Source of the DNA: SMTZ1-83 sp048884925
GTDB taxonomy: Archaea > Asgardarchaeota > Thorarchaeia > Thorarchaeales > Thorarchaeaceae
Assembly (NCBI GenBank): GCA_048884925.1
Contig: JBHLQK010000136.1
Span: forward strand, 1-8,566
Length of the DNA: 8,566 nucleotides
Reading direction: 5' to 3'
A program made the position numbers and the translations under genes. Positions 1-5,787 of the stretch are shown here, in pieces. Each line of letters opens with the position of its first letter. Positions within the stretch are counted from its first letter, which is position 1. The notes under the pieces were generated by a model, which saw only the letters and a program-made list of their open reading frames with translations, ran no database searches and was not told the origin of the DNA.

Positions 1-3000
1 CTGAGGTCTGAGCAATAACTAGTGTTAGGGTGACCGGCACCCATAGGCAAAAGTCAGAAGAGTTGTATGCAAGGCCGCGAAACTCTATTCCAGCGAACTC
101 AGCTTCAAGTCGGTAGGCTCCTGCTGAGTCTCCTAACCATGAAGTCTTCACATGACCAGTTGAGTTGGTGACTAGAGTGTATTCAGCGACAACTGTAGAA
201 GGAAGCAGTATAATCCTAAGCGCCACAGATTCACCGAAAACAGGGCTTGAGATCGAGTCCTCTAAGCGGCCCCAGATTTGCCATATCGATCCTACCTGAT
301 TATCACCACTGATTCCTCCAACAACGAGTGTACTCTCTGACCATGCGTTAATCACATCGGAATTCATTGAGGCTCGCAGATCTCCGGTGGCTTCAAAGAC
401 TGCGTCAATATCATAGGCTCCATTCTCGTTGAGTGAAACCAGAACTGACACATGTCCAGTTGAGTTCGTTATCAAATCAGTATCTATCAAGGTGAAGGAG
501 GAAGGACTTGTCACAGTGACATGTACAGCATGCCCCACTAGAGGAGTTCCGCTTGAGGTCTCTAGACGAGCCTCCAAAGATACCTCACAATACTGGTTCA
601 TGGTCCCTGTGGTCAGCCAGGTCAGAACCGTACCCTCGTACACATAAATCTGACCTGATGAATTGCAGCCTACAAGGGAGCCGTTCCCTACGAAGCTGAT
701 TGCATAACTGAAGTTCCCTCCTTGATTAGGAGTCCAGTAAAACGCACTGCCACCATCCAAGGAAATCCCTTGTGCTGTGTGGACTACTTGATCAAGTCCA
801 TTTACAATTGTAATTGTGGTCTGCTGTGATGCGATTTCAGTTCCATTTGAGGAGTAATGAAGAGACCAGTCTATGTAGCTCTGGTGGCCCACTGTTCCAG
901 GTATGAGGGAGGGAGAGAGCAGATAGGTGTGGACTGGAGTTGCTATATCTACAGTATCATGAAGTATCAGCGTATCACAATATTGACGCTCTAATGTCAC
1001 TGTAAGGTTGTAGTTCCCTGTACTGAAATCTGCAGAGGGCACATGAAGTTCAAATGGAGATTCATCCTGATACGACCATTGCTGATATGTAGGCGAATCT
1101 CCCAGCCTCACTGTGATGTTGGTAGTTCCAGCATGAATCCCCGGAGTTATGACCCAAGACACGGACCCATTTATGAAACTCCCTCCAGTTACGATTGGAG
1201 TGTCTACTGCAAGAACCCCCTCCAGATTTCCTCGGACCTCAACTAGTGATATGCCATAGGCACGAGAATGGCTCCAGTCCACTACAATAGTGTAGATTCC
1301 TGCAGGCCCAAGGGCCATCAAATCACTAGGGACATCTACCGTCAATACGTCACTATCTGTTACATTTGTAAAGCGAATCCAATCTCCAAATGCATAGATC
1401 AAGACAGTATGAGAACTGATTGAAGAGCTGACTATAACATCAATATCTATACTCGAGCCAAGACTAACTGTGGCATCAGTTGATGCGAAGATGGAGGAAC
1501 CTTGCGTGTCATAGAGAAGGGGTCTTAGACCGAGAATCGCTACCATTTCAAGAGAGGCTGCTGTAAAGACTGGCTGCCACTGATCTGTTGTATTGAGCCA
1601 TCCATTTGGAAAGGGTGTAGGACCCAATGCATTCAAAACCTGAACCCTATCAATGCTTTCGAGGTCAACTGAAAAGCCCGAGGAGTTGAGTAGGGCGAGG
1701 GTTGCCACGTCACAGCTCAGAGCATAAAGGTCGCTATATTGGATTCGCGAAATGATAGAGGATGATATCTGTGCAGCCATTGTAGCATCTGCGATATCGA
1801 GTCGTAAAGCGGCCCGAGTACATAGCCAGTCGATTGCAGCCTGTTGCCCCACGTAGGGCTCAATGGTCCAACCAGTCATCGACCACTGTCCACCATTATA
1901 GTCTGCCAACATTGCAGTTTCAAGGGCAGACCTGTACGGAATCGCTGCAAGAGAGCCCATTAGATAGAGTGCCTCTACAGCTGCTACACTGTGCTGGATG
2001 TGAGCAGTCCCTATGAACATCGCAGGTCTAAAGTGGCCCGTTACATATTGAGACATTGATATGTAGTTCAAAGCATCAGCTACAACCAGGGATGACGGGG
2101 AAACACCAAGAGATAATGCAGTTCCGACCCCAAAGTACTGAGTCCAAACACTCTTCGTACGATACTGATTGGCTCCATATTCAGGAGCAATAACAGCTGT
2201 AATATTGTTCCACCATGGATACTGAGTCCATTGTGTGAATAAGTCCAAATATTGAGCCTGTAGTTTGGTATTAGCAACCCCGGTAGCATGATTCATTCGT
2301 GATGCCTTGGCAAGCCAGTAGTTCCACATCAGTGAGGGCAATGGATCCATTAATTCAAACCCTAAATCGGTTTCAATAGCAACTAGGTAGTTCTTGAGCC
2401 CTGCAGCAATCAAACCAGAAATTTCTGACATCTCGTTCAGCGCACCAGCAACAAGACAGGACTCTTTGCTCTTTGCCACTATATCAGCATCCTTTGTCTT
2501 CAGACCAAATCCTCCAGAATCTAGTTGGTTGCTGATAAGCCAACTCAAGCCAGATGTCTTATTCTCTTGATTCAGGGTTCCCATTACTGCCATTGTAGTC
2601 AAGGCAGAGCCTGTTCCGATAGTTATCTCGCCAGTGGGACCGACAGTGTTGCGATATGAGCCGTCGCCAATCCCAGTTCTAGTTATAATCCAAGATGTCA
2701 GCTTAGCCGGGTCATTATGGGTGGTCCCCAAGATTTCAAGTGCCTTAACAAAGTCTGATGCGTATTGATTCGTTGGACTTGTGCTTGTGGGATTAGACGC
2801 AATAGATCCCCACAGGTCAGGGTCGGATGTCTTTCCTCCATCAATTACACATGAGCGAAGCCAAGATTCGACATCCCCTGTGTCAATACTTCCAAGAAAC
2901 CCTGAAGCTGCCAATGCTTCTATCACATGGTACGTAATAGTGATGTGGTTCTCAAAGCCGCCATCCACATCCTGTCTCGAGCTTAGGTAATTGACTATCT

Positions 3001-4135
3001 CTGATATAGCGAATTGTGAAGACAAGCCCATCACCGATGCTACCCAGAGACCTTGAGCAGTGCTTTTGCATCCGACAGACCCATCAGTCTTCGCAGTGAG
3101 GAATCCGGTTTCAGCTCCAAAGTGTACGATAAGGTCATTGAGAATTGAGAGGATTAGTCCCTGCTTGGTACTCTTCCATGATAGCCACTCTGAAGCATCC
3201 ATCAGCGCTTCTGCCATCCGGACAGCGTAGTATGTCCCAGCCATAGTAGCTTCGTGAGCATACGTATAGCCACCCGAGAGAATCTCATCACCGGAAGCTT
3301 GGGCACCAGCTAGAGCTAGAGATGCCGAGTTCTCTCTCAAAGCTGCGGCATACGCTATTGTGTTGACGACTAGTCCTCGACCCTCTACTGTTAGAAATTG
3401 CGGGTCTTCAGGACCTAGTAAGAATGTTTCCAGAGGCCAGGAATCATATCTTAGAGATGCAAGGGATGACGCTTGAGCGCCAGTCAGATCTACTAGACGT
3501 GACATCTCTGTCTGTACAACATCATTCGGAAGGGAGATGCCAGTTTCAGTTGTTAAGAGAGACCCAAGAGTAAGAGGGATGGGGCTGCTGAGGTAAATCG
3601 CCCCCTCAAGCCCAGGTGTGGTAAGAAGTTGAGCAGTCGAAGGGGCGACTCCTGAGGGTGGACCTCTTTCCCTCAGCAAATGCAGAAGCCATGCAGATCG
3701 CCCGGTGAGAATCATACTTGCATCCTCCCCTACAAGTAGGTCTACAAAGGCAGCTGGAACATGGCTTCCACTGTCTGCGCCCAGACTCCCATCCACTAGG
3801 ATTACTGGTGCAGCATGAATGATTGTTGGATCCGCTATGAGCTCGGTTGTCGTGACCACATGTGCTGGAATGCCTTCCTCTTGCAGTAGATGCAGCCATG
3901 TTGAACCTCTAGCTGGTATTGAATAACCGGGCATCTCCAACACAACGATTGGACTCCAATCAATTACTTTGCCGTCATCCGCGGCCACAAGGAAATCTGT
4001 ATTGAAATCTGGAATTGGAGCATCTGATATCGTTGCTGTAGCCACTGAGTAATTGTCTTGACTGATAATAGCCAAAGGCAAAATCCAGGCAATTACAATG
4101 ATGATAATTCCTATCACTATTCTTCTATACCTCAA
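1..4135 (-). CDS. Giant membrane-anchored surface protein: amidotransferase-like domain, alpha/alpha-toroid repeats, Ig-like domains (3' end beyond window)
   Basis: The minus strand is open without a stop from 4300 to base 1; from the TTG at 4135 it gives 1378 complete codons, and the C-terminus lies outside. Residues 2-5 are RYRR and 6-24 are an uninterrupted hydrophobic segment, so this is a signal anchor or uncleaved signal peptide with the rest outside the cell. Residues about 59-160 alternate hydrophobic strands and helices (VVLEMPGYS near 65-73, then VILVDGS and MILTGRS), resembling a class-I amidotransferase-like fold; no catalytic triad was identified. About 330-870 is helix-rich with prenyltransferase/squalene-cyclase-type motifs: QDVDGGF (388-394), QLDSGGFG (537-544), and a looser DYNGGQW (745-751). 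From about 875 onward the chain is beta-rich, with many N-x-S/T sites and Ig-like repeats (TNSTGHV at 1223 and 1323). The TTG start is chosen because the anchor follows at once and GGAGAGGAG lies 8 nt upstream; GTG at 4117 is an alternative, and a longer N-terminus is possible if the frame shift near 4284 is an artefact. The role is probably in the cell envelope (binding, adhesion or processing); the ligand is unknown. Confidence 0.85.
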   Translation of the reverse strand, partial: MRYRRIVIGIIIIVIAWILPLAIISQDNYSVATATISDAPIPDFNTDFLVAADDGKVIDWSPIVVLEMPGYSIPARGSTWLHLLQEEGIPAHVVTTTELIADPTIIHAAPVILVDGSLGADSGSHVPAAFVDLLVGEDASMILTGRSAWLLHLLRERGPPSGVAPSTAQLLTTPGLEGAIYLSSPIPLTLGSLLTTETGISLPNDVVQTEMSRLVDLTGAQASSLASLRYDSWPLETFLLGPEDPQFLTVEGRGLVVNTIAYAAALRENSASLALAGAQASGDEILSGGYTYAHEATMAGTYYAVRMAEALMDASEWLSWKSTKQGLILSILNDLIVHFGAETGFLTAKTDGSVGCKSTAQGLWVASVMGLSSQFAISEIVNYLSSRQDVDGGFENHITITYHVIEALAASGFLGSIDTGDVESWLRSCVIDGGKTSDPDLWGSIASNPTSTSPTNQYASDFVKALEILGTTHNDPAKLTSWIITRTGIGDGSYRNTVGPTGEITIGTGSALTTMAVMGTLNQENKTSGLSWLISNQLDSGGFGLKTKDADIVAKSKESCLVAGALNEMSEISGLIAAGLKNYLVAIETDLGFELMDPLPSLMWNYWLAKASRMNHATGVANTKLQAQYLDLFTQWTQYPWWNNITAVIAPEYGANQYRTKSVWTQYFGVGTALSLGVSPSSLVVADALNYISMSQYVTGHFRPAMFIGTAHIQHSVAAVEALYLMGSLAAIPYRSALETAMLADYNGGQWSMTGWTIEPYVGQQAAIDWLCTRAALRLDIADATMAAQISSSIISRIQYSDLYALSCDVATLALLNSSGFSVDLESIDRVQVLNALGPTPFPNGWLNTTDQWQPVFTAASLEMVAILGLRPLLYDTQGSSIFASTDATVSLGSSIDIDVIVSSSISSHTVLIYAFGDWIRFTNVTDSDVLTVDVPSDLMALGPAGIYTIVVDWSHSRAYGISLVEVRGNLEGVLAVDTPIVTGGSFINGSVSWVITPGIHAGTTNITVRLGDSPTYQQWSYQDESPFELHVPSADFSTGNYNLTVTLERQYCDTLILHDTVDIATPVHTYLLSPSLIPGTVGHQSYIDWSLHYSSNGTEIASQQTTITIVNGLDQVVHTAQGISLDGGSAFYWTPNQGGNFSYAISFVGNGSLVGCNSSGQIYVYEGTVLTWLTTGTMNQYCEVSLEARLETSSGTPLVGHAVHVTVTSPSSFTLIDTDLITNSTGHVSVLVSLNENGAYDIDAVFEATGDLRASMNSDVINAWSESTLVVGGISGDNQVGSIWQIWGRLEDSISSPVFGESVALRIILLPSTVVAEYTLVTNSTGHVKTSWLGDSAGAYRLEAEFAGIEFRGLAYNSSDFCLWVPVTLTLVIAQTS

Positions 4136-4310
4136 CCTCTCTGCTCCTCTCCAAATGAGTGAATTGTGAAGATAAGGCGTCCCGGGACCGGACCTTTGTG
4201 GTAAAGGTCGCGGAGACCAAGGAATAGGTGGGTCTTTGCTGAAGCAGGGATATGGGAATGGATCCGACCCGGGACATGTTTTCTTTTTCTGTAATCCCTT
4301 CTACGTTCAT
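4125..4310 (-). CDS. Short 61-residue frame between the membrane protein and the giant protein: small gene or displaced N-terminus
   Basis: It starts with an ATG that overlaps the TGA of the preceding membrane-protein gene (ATGA), a classic coupled junction, and ends in TAG 8 bases inside the giant CDS start. The first ten or so residues (MNVEGITEKEN) look like an ordinary N-terminus, while the remainder (S, T and R rich, no recognisable fold) does not. The alternative frame of the same DNA, joined to the giant protein, is open from 4300 and encodes a Pro-rich stretch (including DPPIPWSPRPLPQ) running straight into the RYRR membrane anchor. So either this is a real tiny gene, or only its first codons are real and the rest belongs to the giant protein through a one-base shift near the A5 run at 4284-4288. 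No function can be assigned. Confidence 0.3.
   Translation of the reverse strand: MNVEGITEKENMSRVGSIPISLLQQRPTYSLVSATFTTKVRSRDALSSQFTHLERSREVEV
4144..4152 (-). promoter_or_regulatory. Shine-Dalgarno-like site for the giant surface protein
   Basis: Read on the minus strand, GGAGAGGAG ends 8 nt before the TTG at 4135. It is the main reason for preferring that TTG as the start, and it lies inside the upstream short reading frame, which would allow translational coupling. It could also be chance, since the local sequence is purine-rich. Confidence 0.45.
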
Positions 4311-4909
4311 ATCACAACACCTACGACCTGAGTATAGAACAGGACCAGAAGGGCCATTACAGCCAATAGTTCGATAGCGCCGCTCCTTGGACGACCTTTC
4401 AAGGCGGCCCCAAGAAGAGCCAAGTCACCTCCCTTGAGAGAGCTGGTCAAGAGGACTCCTAATGAAACATAGGTGCAAAGGAGTACTATCGGTGCTCCAG
4501 CAAGCAATACAACTGGGACAACCAGAAGAGCGAACGCAATGAACACGGAGACCACGGTGCTAATGTATAGTGCTGAAAGAAGTATGGCCACTCGAGGCGG
4601 CTTGTCTACTTTCAGGAATAGACTCAGTTCTCCGTAGGTCCCACCGCCGCCCAATCCCTCAAGGTCGATTCCCATCAAGGAGGAGACCCCATAACGGACA
4701 GCAGTGGTAATTACCATTCCCGGAGCGAAAATGATTGTGACAGCTGAGAGTAGAGGATTCCGAGTCCATTCTTCAAAGGCTCTCCTCTTTCCTGTAAGCA
4801 ACAGAATTGTCCTGATGGCTGTGGCGGCTAAAACGACTAGTGGAGCAACCTTTACTGAGAACAATAGGTTTGCCAGCATCAGACTCACGATGTCTAGTTG
4901 CACATTCAT
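4307..4909 (-). CDS. Polytopic membrane protein of unknown function, coupled to the giant surface protein
   Basis: It has 200 residues, mostly hydrophobic, with about five membrane segments: roughly 20-39, 53-75, 106-130, 132-157 and 178-199. The chain ends inside or just after the last helix. Between the second and third segments lies a Gly-rich stretch (GLGGGGTYGELSLF, 85-98) followed by a basic KVDKPPR turn. That layout, with FAPGMVITTAVRYG (61-74) before it, loosely recalls small membrane metalloprotease-like (M50-type) families, but there is no HExxH, so no protease activity can be claimed. Charged loops (KRRAFEEWTR 41-50; KGRPRSG 171-177) are probably cytoplasmic. The stop overlaps the next start by ATGA, so this gene and the giant surface protein are very likely co-expressed. 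ATG at 4909 has GGAGG only 2 nt upstream; GTG at codon 3 (4903) would have the better spacing of 8 nt. Confidence 0.75.
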   Translation of the reverse strand: MNVQLDIVSLMLANLLFSVKVAPLVVLAATAIRTILLLTGKRRAFEEWTRNPLLSAVTIIFAPGMVITTAVRYGVSSLMGIDLEGLGGGGTYGELSLFLKVDKPPRVAILLSALYISTVVSVFIAFALLVVPVVLLAGAPIVLLCTYVSLGVLLTSSLKGGDLALLGAALKGRPRSGAIELLAVMALLVLFYTQVVGVVI

Positions 4910-4911
4910 TT

Positions 4912-4916
4912 CCTCC
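4912..4916 (-). promoter_or_regulatory. Strong Shine-Dalgarno motif unusually close to the ATG
   Basis: On the minus strand the sequence reads GAAAGGAGGAAATG. The GGAGG core is 2 nt from the ATG at 4909 but 8 nt from the in-frame GTG at 4903. This suggests that translation may really begin at GTG, shortening the membrane protein by two residues. Confidence 0.5.
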
Positions 4917-5094
4917 TTTCTTATCAGAGCGGTCCTCCGGCCCGAAAGAAGTGGTCTTCTAGTTTCACGACCTACGAATGATTTGACAACTAACCTAGTT
5001 CAGCTTGACTTTCAATGCTATTAGGAGTTATAACACAACCCGTAATAGACTTACACTTCAAATAAAGCCCCCCTATCAGAATGGAGAGCTCATA

Positions 5095-5146
5095 AGTTCT
5101 AGTCAGATGATTAATCAGTTTATAATCCTATAATCATAGGAGAACT
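5095..5146. repeat. Nested inverted repeats and TAATC triplet just downstream of the HEAT-like gene
   Basis: The outer arms are AGTTCT (5095-5100) and AGAACT (5141-5146). Between them lie the perfect 10-bp palindrome TGATTAATCA (5108-5117) and a 5-bp stem with a 4-base loop, CCTAT-aatc-ATAGG (5127-5140). The word TAATC occurs three times (5112, 5123, 5131). Stems are short and A+T-rich, so this is a weak terminator or a possible protein-binding site rather than a strong RNA hairpin. Confidence 0.35.
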
Positions 5147-5153
5147 AGTAACT

Positions 5154-5705
5154 TTATACAGAACCAAGCCTAGGGCGTTCGATTTCAGCTGTCTCTCGAA
5201 TCGTCTGGGAAGAGGATATCAAAGAAATCCCGCACTCCTCGCATACAGCCCGTAGAACTCGCAAGGCAGTCGAAGTCCAGCCTGTCACATCCAACATTCC
5301 TGGGACAGCAAATAGACGGACAACTCTCCTAAACCCTTCCCTATGAGCGGAGGTTAAGATTGTGGCAATCGTCTGAATAACTATCCTACGATCCCAAGGA
5401 TTGAGAGACCCAGAAACAGCAAGGAGTCGTTGTACTGCCTCGTATGTACCTAGAGCAGCAAGTGCCTTGATTCCTGTGAACCAGCATTCCTGGTCACCAC
5501 AGTCTACGAGAATCTCGCAGAATGAAAGAATGCCGGGCTCCCCTCTCCGAGCAAGCTCCAGCAACGCGGGCTCTCTAAGCAGGATATGCAACTCAGGGTT
5601 CTTTATTGTGTCCCATAGACTTTCGGCAGACGTATTTGAGAACGGAGAAGGACTAGGTTGATGCTCTGCTCGAGAGGAAACTAGGACAAGACTATCTTCC
5701 CTCAT
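5154..5705 (-). CDS. Small HEAT-like helical-repeat protein
   Basis: It has 183 residues and no signal peptide or membrane segment, so it is probably cytoplasmic. After a polar, Ser/Pro-rich N-terminal 30 residues come about three helical-hairpin repeats: LLREPALLELARRGEPGI (42-59), the ECWFTGIKALAALGTYEAV unit (73-91), and WDRRIVIQTIATILTSA with its partner helix FRRVVRLFAV (104-134). Spacing and composition fit HEAT/armadillo-type repeats, which usually serve as protein-protein scaffolds. Cysteines occur at 63, 69, 74, 155 and 158, the last two as CEEC, without other sign of a metal site. ATG at 5705 is preferred because a TATA-like box is centred about 26 bp upstream, which fits a leaderless transcript. 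It lies upstream of the membrane/surface cassette on the same strand but is separated by 244 bp, so co-transcription is uncertain. Partner unknown. Confidence 0.65.
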   Translation of the reverse strand: MREDSLVLVSSRAEHQPSPSPFSNTSAESLWDTIKNPELHILLREPALLELARRGEPGILSFCEILVDCGDQECWFTGIKALAALGTYEAVQRLLAVSGSLNPWDRRIVIQTIATILTSAHREGFRRVVRLFAVPGMLDVTGWTSTALRVLRAVCEECGISLISSSQTIRETAEIERPRLGSV

Positions 5706-5727
5706 GTTAGTCTATGATTATCGCTTT

Positions 5728-5735
5728 CTTTTAAG
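5728..5735 (-). promoter_or_regulatory. TATA-like box for the HEAT-like gene
   Basis: On the minus strand it reads CTTAAAAG, centred about 26 bp before the A of the ATG at 5705. This is the distance expected between an archaeal TATA box and the transcription start, so the message would be leaderless; no Shine-Dalgarno motif is seen before this ATG, which agrees. The BRE position is not convincing. Confidence 0.45.
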
Positions 5736-5738
5736 GTC

Positions 5739-5754
5739 GTAAAATCCTATATCC
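5739..5754 (+). promoter_or_regulatory. BRE/TATA-like promoter for the winged-helix gene
   Basis: CGTAAAAT (5739 to about 5745, BRE-like) directly precedes CTATATCC (5747-5754). The box is centred about 26 bp before 5777, giving a predicted start 5 nt before the GTG at 5782 and 11 nt before the ATG at 5788. No Shine-Dalgarno motif precedes either codon. It shares the 76-bp divergent region with the minus-strand promoter, so both genes may respond to the same regulator. Confidence 0.4.
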
Positions 5755-5787
5755 ATAAGTAGGACAATAACCAATCATCTTGTGACA

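Larger units (their letters stand above)
4910..5153. other. Intergenic region between the HEAT-like gene and the membrane-protein gene
   Basis: No convincing gene lies in these 244 bases; the plus-strand frame covering part of it is mainly the antisense of the membrane-protein gene. Toward the HEAT-like stop the DNA is A+T-rich with small inverted repeats (5095-5146). TATA-like stretches on the minus strand (TTATAA around 5028-5033, CTTTATTTG around 5060-5068, ATTATAAAC near 5119-5126) could serve the membrane-protein operon, giving leaders of roughly 95 to 190 nt. None can be chosen confidently. Confidence 0.5.

Noticed and set aside
429..2990. Several short plus-strand frames and a minus-strand frame (2080-2289) across 1-3000
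   Set aside because: All lie inside the uninterrupted minus-strand frame of the surface protein, in other frames. None has a recognisable domain or a convincing start site.
3046..3075. Possible alpha-2-macroglobulin thioester site (VGCKSTAQG, Cys 356)
   Set aside because: The essential GCxEQ pattern is missing. The segment fits an ordinary toroid helix, so only the fold resemblance is kept.
3606..3899. 97-residue minus-strand frame, rich in Ser, Arg and Cys
   Set aside because: It overlaps the amidotransferase-like domain of the giant protein in another frame, and its composition is typical of a shadow frame.
4704..5024. 106-residue plus-strand frame
   Set aside because: About two thirds is antisense to the polytopic membrane protein. 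It has no fold, promoter or ribosome binding site of its own.
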